Assembly (NCBI RefSeq): GCF_005925345.1
Contig: NZ_SSHJ01000003.1
Location: 248,001-312,000, forward strand
Direction of reading: 5' to 3'
DNA from: Pedobacter ureilyticus
Lineage (GTDB): Bacteria; Bacteroidota; Bacteroidia; Sphingobacteriales; Sphingobacteriaceae
DNA length: 64,000 bases
Position numbers and translations under genes: made by a program
Notes under the pieces: model-generated
The model's input: only the letters and a program-made list of their open reading frames with translations
The model's database searches: none
Told to the model about the DNA's origin: nothing
Shown: positions 35,747 to 45,751 of the stretch, one piece after another
How the letters are laid out: every line of letters starts with the position of its first letter
Position numbering within the stretch: position 1 is the stretch's first letter

Positions 35747-37801
35747 ATGGCTAAAAAAAAGCTTCCTTTTTTAAATAGAGAACTCAGTTGGTTGTATTTT
35801 AACGAGCGTGTGCTGCAAGAGGCGGCAGACGAAACGGTGCCATTGATAGAACGTATCAAATTTCTTTCTATCTTTTCTTCAAATCTTGATGAGTTTTACC
35901 GCGTTAGGGTAGCGTCTTTAAACAGATTGGTTAACCTTAATGAGAAGGCAAAAGCTTTGTTGGGTTTTAACCCTAAGAAGGTACTTGATGAGATTAAAAA
36001 CATTGTCGTAAAACTAGAGCGTCGTTTCGAAACGCTTTTTCAGGATATTCTAATTACCGAGTTGGCGCAAAAGCGGATATTTATCTTAAATCATACACAG
36101 CTTAATGTTTCTCGTGGCGAGTTTGTTCGGCAACATTTTAGAGATAAAATTCTATCTAATTTGGTGCCGATTATGATTGATGTAAACAAGCCTTTTCCCG
36201 AGTTGAAAGACAGGGCTTTGTACTTTTTCGTTCAGCTCTCTAACAATTCTGGGAAAAATAAAAAATATGCAATTTTAGAACTTCCAGATAGTATTTCTAG
36301 GTTTTTGGTACTTCCAGAAACTAATGATTTAAAGTTTATCATCCTTTTAGAAGATATCATAAAATACTGTTTAGATGATATTTTTTATGTGTTTAATTAC
36401 AAGGAAATACAGGCGTATTCTATCCAATTAACAAGAGATGCCGAATTAGATATTGATAAGAATGTAAGCGATAAGTTTATAGACGAGCTTCGCAAAAGCA
36501 TTGATAAAAGGAAACGGGGCAAGCCAATGCGTTTACTTTACGATAGCGATATGCCTTTTGATATGTTGAGCTTTTTGGTGAGTAAGCTTAAAGTAGGTGC
36601 CGACGGCTTAATACCAGGGAATAAATATCATCGTTTTGGTGATTTTATAGCCTTCCCTAATGTGGGAGCAAAGGAATTGGAATATCCGCCTATGCTGCCT
36701 CTAAAAGTAAAAAATCTACATAGAACTGAAAGTTTCTTTAAGAAAATTGCCGAAAAGGATTTTGTAGTGCATTTGCCTTATCAATCTTATGATTATATCA
36801 TTCTATTTTTAAGAGAAGCAGCCATTGATCCGAAAGTTACCGAAATTAACATCACTTTGTACCGTTTGGCCGAAAATTCTAAAGTAGTTAACGCCTTAAT
36901 TAACGCCGCTAAAAATGGTAAAGTAGTAAATTGCTTGGTAGAGCTAAAAGCCCGTTTTGACGAGAGTGCCAATATTTTTTGGACCAACCGATTAATGGAA
37001 GAAGGCGTAAATGTAAACTATGGTTTAACCGATTTTAAAGTTCACTCTAAAATTTGTCTGGTTAAACGCATAGATAAGAGAAAAACGTCGTATTATGCCA
37101 ATTTAGCTACCGGAAACTTTAATGAAAAAACTGCACGTATCTATTGCGATCATAGTATTTTTACCTCAAAAACTGAAATCACTTCGGAACTGGTAAAATT
37201 GTTTGCCGCTTTAAATAAACGTACCGTAGCTAAAGGCTTTAAGCATTTAATAGTCTCTCCAATTGATTCTAGAAATAAATTTTACAGCTTAATAGATAGA
37301 GAAATTAAAAATGCCAAGGCCGGCAAAGCCGCTTACATGATTCTAAAAGCAAATAGTTTGGCCGATGAGGGTATTGTAGAAAAACTTTACGAAGCGAGTA
37401 ACGCAGGTGTGAAAATTAGACTAATTGTAAGGGGTATTTGCTGCTTGGTTCCTGGTGTGAAAGATTACAGCGAAAATATTACTGTTGTTAGTATAATAGA
37501 TAGGTTTTTAGAACATGCCCGCGTATTTATTTTTGGAAATGGGGGCAAGGAAGAAATGTTTCTCTCTTCTGCCGATTTAATGTCTCGTAATTTTGAACAC
37601 CGAGTAGAAGTTGGTTTCCCAATTTTAGATGATGAGGTGAGACAGGAAATTAAAGATATTATTGATTTGCAGTTGCAGGATAATGTGAAAGCAAGAAATA
37701 TCACCAAAACAAACGATAACAGATACCATAAAAATAGGCTCGCTACTAAGATAAGGTCTCAATACCAAGCTTATAGTTACCTAAAAAATAAACATCAATA
37801 A
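35747..37801 (+). CDS. ppk1: Polyphosphate kinase 1
   Basis: 684 residues, normal length. The N-domain has FLNRELSWLYFNERVLQEA and FLSIFSSNLDEFYRVRVA; the C-terminal phospholipase D-like half has LVELKARFDESANIFW, FKVHSKICLVKR with the phosphorylated His433, and FLEHARVFIF with His590. It makes polyphosphate from ATP reversibly. It is followed after one base by an exopolyphosphatase gene, so synthesis and breakdown are encoded together. Confidence 0.97.
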   Translation: MAKKKLPFLNRELSWLYFNERVLQEAADETVPLIERIKFLSIFSSNLDEFYRVRVASLNRLVNLNEKAKALLGFNPKKVLDEIKNIVVKLERRFETLFQDILITELAQKRIFILNHTQLNVSRGEFVRQHFRDKILSNLVPIMIDVNKPFPELKDRALYFFVQLSNNSGKNKKYAILELPDSISRFLVLPETNDLKFIILLEDIIKYCLDDIFYVFNYKEIQAYSIQLTRDAELDIDKNVSDKFIDELRKSIDKRKRGKPMRLLYDSDMPFDMLSFLVSKLKVGADGLIPGNKYHRFGDFIAFPNVGAKELEYPPMLPLKVKNLHRTESFFKKIAEKDFVVHLPYQSYDYIILFLREAAIDPKVTEINITLYRLAENSKVVNALINAAKNGKVVNCLVELKARFDESANIFWTNRLMEEGVNVNYGLTDFKVHSKICLVKRIDKRKTSYYANLATGNFNEKTARIYCDHSIFTSKTEITSELVKLFAALNKRTVAKGFKHLIVSPIDSRNKFYSLIDREIKNAKAGKAAYMILKANSLADEGIVEKLYEASNAGVKIRLIVRGICCLVPGVKDYSENITVVSIIDRFLEHARVFIFGNGGKEEMFLSSADLMSRNFEHRVEVGFPILDDEVRQEIKDIIDLQLQDNVKARNITKTNDNRYHKNRLATKIRSQYQAYSYLKNKHQ

Positions 37802-37802
37802 C

Positions 37803-38681
37803 ATGCTCAGATACGCCGCCATAGATATTGGATCTAATGCTGTACGATTATTAATTGCCGATATTAACCAAAACGATAGAAGCAGTACCTTCAAAAAAAA
37901 CACGTTGGTACGGGTGCCGTTACGCTTAGGAGATGATGCGTTTTTAGATCAGGAATTATCTGATAAAAAAATTGATGATTTGGTAAAAACGATGATCGCC
38001 TTTAGGAATTTAATGGATGTTTACCATGTTACAGATTATCTTGCCTGTGCAACATCGGCTATGCGTGAGGCTAAAAATGGTAAGCTGGTAATCAAGAAAA
38101 TTAAAGAATTGGCCAATATTGATATCGAAATTATTGAAGGTCAGCGGGAGGCTAGTATCATTTATTCTAATCATATAGAAGAGAACTTGGATATTAAAAA
38201 AAGCTATTTATATATTGATGTTGGTGGTGGTAGCACCGAGTTATCAGTCTTCGTAAATAAACAACCCATAGCCTCAAAATCATTTAATTTGGGTACCATC
38301 CGTATTCTGGATAACCAGGATAAAGAAGAAACTTGGAATGAGATGAAAGATTGGATAAAGGAACACACTAAAGAACTAAAACAAGTTGTAGGTATTGGTA
38401 CCGGCGGAAATATCAATAAATTGTTTCGCATGAGTGGCGAGAAAGATGATTTGCCGCTATCTTTTCTGAAACTTAGGAATATGTACAACGAGTTGAATAG
38501 TTATTCGCTCAAAGAACGTATTTCTATCTTAAAATTAAACCAAGACAGGGCAGATGTAATTATACCAGCTTGCGAAATTTATTTAACGGTAATGAAATGG
38601 GCTGGCATTAAACAAATTTTTGTGCCTAAAGTTGGTATGGTTGATGGAATTATCAATCTCTTAATGGAAGAAAATTTGTAG
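37803..38681 (+). CDS. Ppx/GppA-family exopolyphosphatase
   Basis: 292 residues, the short form with only the two-lobed phosphatase domain. AAIDIGSNAVRLLIAD, ATSAMREAKNG, EIIEGQREASIIY, YIDVGGGSTELSVF and GIGTGGNINKLFR are the actin-like ATPase fold motifs of the family. It removes terminal phosphate from polyphosphate or pppGpp. Its 1-base spacing from ppk1 indicates an operon. Confidence 0.93.
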   Translation: MLRYAAIDIGSNAVRLLIADINQNDRSSTFKKNTLVRVPLRLGDDAFLDQELSDKKIDDLVKTMIAFRNLMDVYHVTDYLACATSAMREAKNGKLVIKKIKELANIDIEIIEGQREASIIYSNHIEENLDIKKSYLYIDVGGGSTELSVFVNKQPIASKSFNLGTIRILDNQDKEETWNEMKDWIKEHTKELKQVVGIGTGGNINKLFRMSGEKDDLPLSFLKLRNMYNELNSYSLKERISILKLNQDRADVIIPACEIYLTVMKWAGIKQIFVPKVGMVDGIINLLMEENL

Positions 38682-38924
38682 CCAACACATTTGTCAAGCC
38701 ATCCTTATTCGTAGTTATAACTCCATTGTAGACCAAGATTTAGTCGAATTTTCGGGTAATTTGGTACAGGAATTAAGTATTTATCTGAGTAACAACTTAA
38801 CGCTGGGTTTGTTTATCAAACGTTAGCATATCCTCATGCCTAAACATTTAAAGTTTGATTTTAAATTATTAAAGGTAGGCCGGTATTATATGATTTAACA
38901 TATCATTAGTTAAGTAAACGTACG

Positions 38925-39530
38925 ATGAAATCAAGTAAAATAATGCCCAAGCAGGAAATAGGCGGGCAAATGGATGTGATAGAGCAAATATCTCTAGTGA
39001 ATGAAGAAGCTGCAATAGATTTTTTTCTGATAGTTAGGGAGCGCTTGTTAGCTGTTAACAATTGGGGTAAGTTGGCTGGTACAGCGCTTTCTGCTTTTCA
39101 GCTTACCAATTCGTTTGGAAATCGTGTAGATCGGTTGGTAGAAATTGGAGATTATATAAAGATAGATATTCCTGGTCCGGGCACTGTTTTGGGTAGAGGA
39201 TACGATTGGGTAAAGGTAGAGCAGGTTATCGAACATACGGAACCGGGGATGGAAAAGGTAGCAATAGTTGTAAAACCTGCTAACAATCCGCTATCTGGAA
39301 GTAGTGTAACTGCTCATTTTTTAACTCATGAGGCCAGTTCTACTTTTTTAATTAAACGTGTAGGAAGGCACATTTATGCTGAAGAGCACGGGCGAAATGA
39401 GCAGCCCAATGTTTATATGCCCAATACTATAGATAATTTAAGAAACATGCTGGTGGGCTGGGCGGCTGTACTTGGTTTTTCTTATCCACAATGGAAAGCT
39501 TTAGTTAGAGGGTTGCTTCAAGGTAATTGA
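38925..39530 (+). CDS. Protein of unknown function (201 aa)
   Basis: I do not recognise a characterised family. There is no signal peptide or transmembrane span. The protein starts MKSSKIMPKQEIGGQMDVI. An internal segment VEIGDYIKIDIPGPGTVLGRGYDW is followed by VEQVIEHTEP and SSVTAHFLTHEASSTFLIKR, which reads as mostly beta structure; the end WAAVLGFSYPQWKALVRGLL looks helical. It is followed by two small stress-type genes, so an envelope or stress role is possible but unproven. Confidence 0.65.
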   Translation: MKSSKIMPKQEIGGQMDVIEQISLVNEEAAIDFFLIVRERLLAVNNWGKLAGTALSAFQLTNSFGNRVDRLVEIGDYIKIDIPGPGTVLGRGYDWVKVEQVIEHTEPGMEKVAIVVKPANNPLSGSSVTAHFLTHEASSTFLIKRVGRHIYAEEHGRNEQPNVYMPNTIDNLRNMLVGWAAVLGFSYPQWKALVRGLLQGN

Positions 39531-39705
39531 GTTAAAATATAGGGCTGTTATTTTAACGTATTTTGTGCGCTAGATACCTGTTTTTTTTAATAGCTAAACC
39601 TTAAATCTTAATGTTTGTTGTGTTTTCAGGAAATGGATGAGATGAGTATGATGGGAATATTTGTTCTTGTTCATTTCCTTTAATCATACATAATAAGATA
39701 TAGAT

Positions 39706-40167
39706 ATGGAAACAACTTCAACAGGCAATGTGCTTAACGAATTAATTGAGTTAAATAACGACAGGGTAGCAGGTTTCGAAAAGGCCTTGGCAGATATAGA
39801 TGATAGCAATTTAGATTTAAAGGAATTATTTCAAGAGTATTCGGCTCAGAGTCGAAGGTTTGGGCAAGAATTAACTGCTTTGGTTGCCGATCATACTGTA
39901 GAGCCAGATACAGGCAATACCATAGCTGGAACATTGCATAGAGCTTGGATAGATGTGAAAGCATTATTCGGAGCTAATGATAGGGCCAGTATTTTATCAG
40001 AGGCGGAAAGAGGCGAAGATGCCATCAAAAAAGCTTATAAGTTGGCGTTAACCGAAGGTGGCTTAACAGGAGTAGTATTGGATACTGTAAGCGATCAGGC
40101 TAAATTTATTCAAAAGTCTCATGATACCATTAAAGCACTTAGGGATATGGCTAAAGAGCTAAATTAA
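39706..40167 (+). CDS. PA2169-like four-helix-bundle protein (DUF2383)
   Basis: 153 residues, all-helical. NELIELNNDRVAGFEKALAD at the start, AQSRRFGQELTALVADHTVE, and TIAGTLHRAWIDVKALFGAND then ASILSEAERGEDAIKKAYK match the ferritin-like DUF2383 family. This is a soluble protein often linked with stress; its function is unknown. It lies 15 bases ahead of the next small gene. Confidence 0.82.
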   Translation: METTSTGNVLNELIELNNDRVAGFEKALADIDDSNLDLKELFQEYSAQSRRFGQELTALVADHTVEPDTGNTIAGTLHRAWIDVKALFGANDRASILSEAERGEDAIKKAYKLALTEGGLTGVVLDTVSDQAKFIQKSHDTIKALRDMAKELN

Positions 40168-40182
40168 GCTAATACATTAACT

Positions 40183-40488
40183 ATGAGAGAGGGATTATTT
40201 GTATCTAGGAATAAAACGGCCGCCGTAATTATTATTGGTGTTGCTGCAACCGCTGGCGTAGCTTTAGTTTATAGTGCTCCTAAAACAAGAGCTATTTGCC
40301 GTAGGCTGTTAGGTAACGTTATTAAGATGTTAAAGGGCAATACGGTAAGTTGCAAACAGCAAGTAGAAAATAAGGGTTGGGAAAATGATTTAGCGAATGC
40401 CGAGAAATTAAAAGGAGAGGTGAAGAAGAGAAAAGTCCCGGCAATTAAAGTTGCCTCAGCCAGCACAAACGCTTGGAAAGAAGATTGA
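40183..40488 (+). CDS. Small YtxH-like membrane protein
   Basis: 101 residues with one N-terminal hydrophobic segment (AAVIIIGVAATAGVALVY) and a Lys-rich cytoplasmic-type tail (KKRKVPAIKVAS). YtxH-like proteins show the same layout and are often stress-induced. The assignment is by layout only. It is the last gene of the small cluster and is followed by a terminator. Confidence 0.6.
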   Translation: MREGLFVSRNKTAAVIIIGVAATAGVALVYSAPKTRAICRRLLGNVIKMLKGNTVSCKQQVENKGWENDLANAEKLKGEVKKRKVPAIKVASASTNAWKED

Positions 40489-40514
40489 TTTGAGAGCTAT
40501 TTGAGGAGAGATGA

Positions 40515-40550
40515 GGTTGTATCACTATAAAACGATACAGCCTTTTCTTT
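40515..40550 (+). terminator. Rho-independent terminator of the small stress cluster
   Basis: GGTTGTATC and GATACAGCC form a 9-bp stem with one G-U pair and a 10-base loop, followed by TTTTCTTTTTTTC. It lies 27 bases after the stop of the YtxH-like gene. Confidence 0.85.
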
Positions 40551-40654
40551 TTTTCTTTTTTTGAGTTTAGCTAATTTCTAGTATGCTCGCGTTATTTCGT
40601 TAAAATAATATCTACCTATTTTAATTGCCGATACATACGTGTATGGTGTCTTGT

Positions 40655-40700
40655 AGGAAAAAAACAAACCCTCTTAATTTTTAAACTAAGAAGGTTTGTT
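40655..40700 (-). terminator. Terminator following the left tmRNA-like 3' end
   Basis: On the minus strand AACAAACC and GGTTTGTT close a stem of about 14 bp with one unpaired base per side, then a run of T residues follows (TTTTTTTCC). It immediately follows the 13-mer, as a tmRNA or tRNA terminator would. Confidence 0.7.
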
Positions 40701-40713
40701 GTGGAGCTGAAGG
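40701..40713 (-). repeat. 13-bp tmRNA-3'-end-like direct repeat, left copy
   Basis: On the plus strand GTGGAGCTGAAGG, on the minus strand CCTTCAGCTCCAC, which matches the acceptor end of tmRNA genes (5' GGGGCTGA pairs with TCAGCTCC). The same 13 bases occur in the same orientation at 62274. The upstream T-arm is missing here. Confidence 0.5.
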
Positions 40714-41013
40714 TGCCGGCATCCATGGCGTTTTTGATATCTTCAAAACCGTTTCTTGTGGTTTTTTTCGTAGTGTGCCACGGGAAATTTGAATGTTTTA
40801 TCTATGTAAAAGACTCCTGCACGAAGCCATTTGATTTGAAAGAATGATATTATCCTTTTAGTTGATTCAGACATAGTTATTATTCACTTAATTAATAGAC
40901 AGTGCAAATGTTTTAAATATGATAACCCTTTAGTGTCTTGCTTTGAGATATTGTTACGAAATATTTTCTTTAACTTTTAACAATTCGAAAATTGCTGTGA
41001 TGTTAACACAAAC

Positions 41014-42096
41014 CTAAAATGAGCTCTGTTCAAGTTTTTTCAAAATCTCTCCCCATTCTTTTAATCCGTGGATAAGCAGTAGCACCTTAACCATTGCTGC
41101 AAAAATCACAACCATAGCTACTAAGACTATTGTGATAGGAAATATCCCTGAAAAGCCAATGTTAACCAATAACATCGATATACAGAATGATACTATAAGA
41201 AAGGTTATTGATTTATGGTTCATGCCGATCTTCAGTAATAAATGATGTAGGTGCGACCTGTCTGGCATAAAAGGAGAGTATCCGTTTTTTATTCTGCCCA
41301 GGTAAACTCGTATAGAATCTAAAACAGGAATTGAAAAATACGCTGCCATTATGATAAAGCCATATGAAGCATGTTCTTTAAAGAGCGGAGGTTTATTTTG
41401 CAATAGCTTTATTCCTAGTGTGATTAGCATAAAGCCTAAGAACAGTGCTCCAGAATCTCCCATGAATATTTTTTTTGGCGAAAAATTCTTTCTTAAAAAG
41501 CTGAGCAATGAACCTGCGAAAATAGTCCCGATCAATAGTAGATTTTGATTTTGGATATACAGACCGATGATACCCAGCAGTATAAAGCCTAGCAAGGAAT
41601 AAGTGCCCGCAAGCCCATCAACTCCGTCAAACAAATTAATTGCATTAACAACACCGGTAATCACGATTATGGTTAAAAAATACTGCATCGCAATTCCCAG
41701 ATGATAGACTCCCAATAATCCATAAAGCGATTCGATCCGTGTGCCAGATGCCGCAATTGAGATGGCCAGTAATAATTCCAATGCTAATTTATAACTAGCC
41801 TTGATATCTTTTTGGTCATCTATACACCCCATGATTAGTAAAATAACAGACGTAGTAGAAATCATTAAATAATCTTCCACTATTTCAAACCTATCCGAGA
41901 TTAAGATCGTTAAAATAGTGCTTATCGCAATCGATATGCCCCCTATTAAGGGGATAGGCAATAAATGGATTTTTCGGTAATTTGGTTTGTCAACCAAATT
42001 AAATTTAAAAGCGATACGGCTCAACACGGGTATCAATAACTGATTGATCATAAAGGCTACGGCGCCAATCCCGATAACGTACATTATAGTATCCAT
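41014..42096 (-). CDS. Undecaprenyl-phosphate sugar-1-phosphate transferase (WecA/MraY family)
   Basis: 360 residues with about ten membrane spans. LVDKPNYRKIHLLPIPLIGG at the start, the metal-binding DDQKD, NAINLFDGVDGLAG and MGDSGALFLGF are the family motifs, and the His-rich cytoplasmic loop HLHHLLLKIGM is present. It loads GlcNAc-1-P or a similar sugar onto the undecaprenyl carrier and so should begin assembly of the exopolysaccharide repeat unit. It is the last gene of the cluster. No WcaJ-type initiating transferase is seen. Confidence 0.9.
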   Translation of the reverse strand: MDTIMYVIGIGAVAFMINQLLIPVLSRIAFKFNLVDKPNYRKIHLLPIPLIGGISIAISTILTILISDRFEIVEDYLMISTTSVILLIMGCIDDQKDIKASYKLALELLLAISIAASGTRIESLYGLLGVYHLGIAMQYFLTIIVITGVVNAINLFDGVDGLAGTYSLLGFILLGIIGLYIQNQNLLLIGTIFAGSLLSFLRKNFSPKKIFMGDSGALFLGFMLITLGIKLLQNKPPLFKEHASYGFIIMAAYFSIPVLDSIRVYLGRIKNGYSPFMPDRSHLHHLLLKIGMNHKSITFLIVSFCISMLLVNIGFSGIFPITIVLVAMVVIFAAMVKVLLLIHGLKEWGEILKKLEQSSF

Positions 42097-42104
42097 AATA
42101 AATA

Positions 42105-43313
42105 TTATTTTTCGTAAAATAGGTTAGCATTTTGGAAATGGAACAATTGAAATTCAGATAATAGACTAGGTCTTAGCTTATTGATTTCAGATCTGACATT
42201 ACTTTTATTTTTGGTGCATAGCGCCTCTCTAATAAGAAGCTGATACTGTCCGGCAATAAAGCGCCATGTGTAACGTCTTGTCGCAATTGCTTTCATCTCA
42301 TTAGCAATCTTGTTAAGGTTCTGCTGCCCCGTACTGTTCAATAAGTCTACTAATTCGTTCACAGACGAAAAATAGTGTGCCTTTGCTTCGGTTGTAGTGA
42401 TGTTATAAGAGACTTTAAAAGCCAGTACGGGTAATCCTAAATACATTGCCTCAACAAGTGATGGATTAGTGCCACCAGCTGAATGTCCGTGGATATACAG
42501 TTCCGCATTTCCCCTTATCAAATCAATTTCTCTTTGGTTATAAATAGGATCAAGTAAGACAATATTCTTTACAGTAGCATACTCGTTTTTTAGTTTCCGT
42601 CCATATTCACTATTGTTCCAGTTGCCTACCATCACCAATGTTTTTTCCCTAATCTGTGAAAATGCTTCCAAAACCAAATGCACGTTGTTTTCTGGCTCTA
42701 TACGACATACTTTTACACAATATGGTTCTTTTAAGAACGGATATTTTTGAAAATCATCTGCTACCGGTTCTACGGTTAAGGTATGATCTGCTCCATATTC
42801 AATAACTCTGCTGAGCGTTTTATAGCGTAAAGCGGTATAGTCCTGAATAGACTCGTTATCGGAAATGTCGATATGAGAGAATTTGACCGCAATTTTTTCC
42901 GACCACCACAGAAATAATTTTGCCGCTAACGGCCATTTATCACGTTTCCATTCGATACCATCAATTGATATAATGATTTTTTTTCGGGTGAATAAACGTA
43001 TAAAAGGTAAAATCCAGGAACCGGCTACGCCCAAAATCAGCAGTACATCATTTTTCATTAAAGCATGGAGAATTGAAATCGTATCATAAGGAATACTTTG
43101 TATCCCATTTGCCTCCAAAGGAATATATTTTAATTGTGCGCCGCGAAAGGTCTTTAACCGATCTTCTTTTTTGTATTTTTTGCCAGAACAATAAACCGTA
43201 AATCGGTATTGGTCGGATAACTCCGAAACCAAATGCTCAGCTAATGTTTCAAAACCACCGTATCTTGCTGGTAGTCCGACGGTACCAATAATGGCTATTC
43301 TATTTTTTTCCAT
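42105..43313 (-). CDS. Glycosyltransferase with DUF1972-type N-terminal domain
   Basis: 402 residues. RIAIIGTVGLPARYGGFETLA at the start is the signature of the DUF1972 group of glycosyltransferases, a GT4 subset including rhamnosyltransferases. The C-terminal donor half has YCVKVCRIEPENNVHLVLEAF and HSAGGTNPSLVEAMYLGLPV. It adds one sugar of the repeat unit on the cytoplasmic face. Donor and acceptor cannot be read. Confidence 0.85.
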   Translation of the reverse strand: MEKNRIAIIGTVGLPARYGGFETLAEHLVSELSDQYRFTVYCSGKKYKKEDRLKTFRGAQLKYIPLEANGIQSIPYDTISILHALMKNDVLLILGVAGSWILPFIRLFTRKKIIISIDGIEWKRDKWPLAAKLFLWWSEKIAVKFSHIDISDNESIQDYTALRYKTLSRVIEYGADHTLTVEPVADDFQKYPFLKEPYCVKVCRIEPENNVHLVLEAFSQIREKTLVMVGNWNNSEYGRKLKNEYATVKNIVLLDPIYNQREIDLIRGNAELYIHGHSAGGTNPSLVEAMYLGLPVLAFKVSYNITTTEAKAHYFSSVNELVDLLNSTGQQNLNKIANEMKAIATRRYTWRFIAGQYQLLIREALCTKNKSNVRSEINKLRPSLLSEFQLFHFQNANLFYEK

Positions 43314-43437
43314 AACATTTCTTTTAAAGGTTATTCATCGTATGCCAAAAAGTGTGCAAAGTATGTTATCTATCTAAAAATCAGTTGTTTATTTTCTTTG
43401 ATGATGTTCTTTTTTCCATAAAATGGATTTTTATTTA

Positions 43438-44508
43438 TTAACTGGAAACTAACAGCATGGCTTTGCGCTTAAAATTAGCCTCAGAAAAGTGGCCGCTTTT
43501 AGCCCGTGCATTGTCGCTCATCTTCTTGTATAAGGCCTTATCAGAAATCAATTCGTTTAATTTCTCAGAAATTAGGTCAATATTTTTACTGTCAATTAAA
43601 TAGCCATTTCTTCCATTTTCTACCAGTTCAACTACGCCACCAACTGGAGGTACTATAGCCGGCAATCCGTAACACATTCCTTCCAAAATGGTCAGACCAA
43701 ATGTTTCTACCCACAATTGGGTATCAGATAGATTTAAGATGATACTGGCCTCTTGATAAAATGGATGGGTATTTTCCTGAGTGGTATATAATATCAGATT
43801 TTTTGGTTGCTTTTGTCCTTTGTAATAAGCTTCTACTTCGCCCTTGGTAGCATTTAGGACCAACTTAAAGTTGATTTTTGGATTTCGTTCGGCCAGAGCC
43901 CAAAACACTTCAATACCCTTGTAGGGTTTTAAGGAACAAATCATCAATACTACTGGATTTGCTTTGTGGCAATTTTTGTTTTTTTGGGACTGCACCATAA
44001 AATCGTTCTCTAGGACATTATGGATGATGTGTGCTTTTTTTGCTATCGGTTCTTGCTGTGCCAAAAAATGAGAAACATATACTATTTCGATAGCCGTTAA
44101 TTTTAAAACGCCAAATAAAAAAACTTTCAATAATCTTGGTTTAACCGAAGTTTCATGCAAATGGTAAATCACTTTACAACCTCTTATCCAACCAGCTATG
44201 GCTGCGCCAAATGGCAATACGGTATTCACGTATACGATATCCCCTTTTTTAAGCCTTAGAATCAATAAAAGCATTAACCAAAACTGGCTTCCAAAGAGTT
44301 TAAAGAAGCGTACCAGCGGATTTCTAGCAAAGCTATATCCGTAATAATGATAGTTGATCTTCGGAATTTCCGACAAAAAGCCTTTGTTCGGGTTGCCAAT
44401 ATAAAGTTGAATTTCCAGCTGTTGTTCCGACCAATGTTTTAACAGTTGCATTAATACTTTAGGACTTCCGCTATAATCGTTTAATAAATGGATAGCTATA
44501 ATTCTCAT
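43438..44508 (-). CDS. Glycosyltransferase family 4
   Basis: 356 residues from the ATG at 44508, which begins MRIIAIHLLNDYSGSPKVLM, a natural GT4 opening. An upstream ATG at 44529 would add seven residues and overlap the preceding gene. The C-terminal half has VVLMICSLKPYKGIEVFWAL, ETFGLTILEGMCYGLPAIVP and VELVENGRNGYLI, the nucleotide-sugar-binding pattern. It is a retaining glycosyltransferase for the EPS repeat unit. Confidence 0.87.
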   Translation of the reverse strand: MRIIAIHLLNDYSGSPKVLMQLLKHWSEQQLEIQLYIGNPNKGFLSEIPKINYHYYGYSFARNPLVRFFKLFGSQFWLMLLLILRLKKGDIVYVNTVLPFGAAIAGWIRGCKVIYHLHETSVKPRLLKVFLFGVLKLTAIEIVYVSHFLAQQEPIAKKAHIIHNVLENDFMVQSQKNKNCHKANPVVLMICSLKPYKGIEVFWALAERNPKINFKLVLNATKGEVEAYYKGQKQPKNLILYTTQENTHPFYQEASIILNLSDTQLWVETFGLTILEGMCYGLPAIVPPVGGVVELVENGRNGYLIDSKNIDLISEKLNELISDKALYKKMSDNARAKSGHFSEANFKRKAMLLVSS

Positions 44509-44518
44509 GGCAAAATCT

Positions 44519-45751
44519 TTACAAATCATTATAAATTTTATTCAAATATTCCCCACGGCTTTCCCATGTAAACTTTTGCAGGTATAACTTTCGTGCTGCA
44601 GTTCCCATTTCATGTAGAAGGGTTCTATCTGCGTACAGTTTATGAAGTGCTTCTTGTAAGGCCACAACTGTTTTAGCGTAGCTCTGATGTGGGATTGCAA
44701 AACCGCATTCCTTATTGATAAATTGCCCAGGTCCTTCGTTGCCCAAACAAATCACAGGTAAGCCAAACGACAGCGCTTCGGCAACCACCATTCCCGCACC
44801 CTCGTGAGAAGGAAAAAGAAAGACCGATGCCTTGGCAAAATATTTCATTAATGCTTTTCGCTCTACCCACTCCAAAAGTTCTACGTACTGCTGAACTTTG
44901 TACTCCCGAATTATTTTTAAAAGCCTGTCTTTTTGAGGCCCTGAGCCAACAATGGTTAGTTTGCATTTATGTTTTTCGGAGGCTGGTACGGTATCTAGAA
45001 AAGTAATAAATGAGCTTAGGGTTAGGTCAAATCCTTTTAAAGGGACAAACCGACCTGCACTGATCACATGATAAGTTTCGCTCTTTGTTGAGGTTTCAAT
45101 CTCTGCCCCGAAATCTTCAGAGGCTACCGAAGGAAATATTGAAAACCTTTCTGAACTAAGCTGCAATTTTTGAGGGACTTGGGTATTCATACACCATATA
45201 TGTGCTGCTTTGCGCTTTGTTTTTTGAAGTGCGGGGGAATACTTCCAAGACATTTTTTTAATTGCCCAGGTCAATCTATCGATCCATAGGTGCCGATTGG
45301 AATAAGCTTGCAAATACTGGGATGGAATGATGGGATGATGCCCTACAGGTCCCCATACCATAGGTTTGTTTAGTTTCCATAAAAAACTAGGAGTCCAGTC
45401 GTTATGAAAATTGACATTGTGTGCGATATCGAATGAGATGTTTGTTTTTTGTATGAAAGGTATGATACCTTTTTGCCAGAAATAGTAGTACACCATAGCC
45501 ATATGGCTTCCTTTTTTCCAAAAGCGCAGCCAGTAAGGCAAATCAAAATATAGGAAACTCATATTTTTATACAGTGGGTTTGGGTTTTCCATGATATATT
45601 TTTCGATAGCCGAGCGGTTATTTTTGCGTGTTACCGCTATTACATTGTTATAACGGGCTATCTGTTTTACAAAATTCCATCCCATTGCATCTTCCGATCC
45701 TTTATAAGGATTCACGGCATAGCAAGTTGCTAAAATGGTTTTCTTGTTCAT
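44519..45751 (-). CDS. Glycosyltransferase family 4
   Basis: 410 residues. ILATCYAVNPYKGSEDAMGW at the start is conserved in a GT4 subgroup, so this start is preferred even though it overlaps the acyltransferase gene by 50 bases. The donor domain has VISAGRFVPLKGFDLTLSSF, LFPSHEGAGMVVAEALSFGLP and VICLGNEGPGQFI. It is an EPS-unit glycosyltransferase with unknown specificity. Confidence 0.87.
   Translation of the reverse strand: MNKKTILATCYAVNPYKGSEDAMGWNFVKQIARYNNVIAVTRKNNRSAIEKYIMENPNPLYKNMSFLYFDLPYWLRFWKKGSHMAMVYYYFWQKGIIPFIQKTNISFDIAHNVNFHNDWTPSFLWKLNKPMVWGPVGHHPIIPSQYLQAYSNRHLWIDRLTWAIKKMSWKYSPALQKTKRKAAHIWCMNTQVPQKLQLSSERFSIFPSVASEDFGAEIETSTKSETYHVISAGRFVPLKGFDLTLSSFITFLDTVPASEKHKCKLTIVGSGPQKDRLLKIIREYKVQQYVELLEWVERKALMKYFAKASVFLFPSHEGAGMVVAEALSFGLPVICLGNEGPGQFINKECGFAIPHQSYAKTVVALQEALHKLYADRTLLHEMGTAARKLYLQKFTWESRGEYLNKIYNDL

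Larger units (their letters stand above)
40551..41013. other. Non-coding junction region left of the EPS operon
   Basis: No intact gene is seen. A minus-strand terminator hairpin (40655-40700) and the tmRNA-like 13-mer (40701-40713) lie here. Upstream of these on the minus strand is a 43-codon frame beginning MSESTKRIISFFQIKWLRAG (about 40745-40876), possibly a fragment; it has no recognisable family. Confidence 0.4.
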
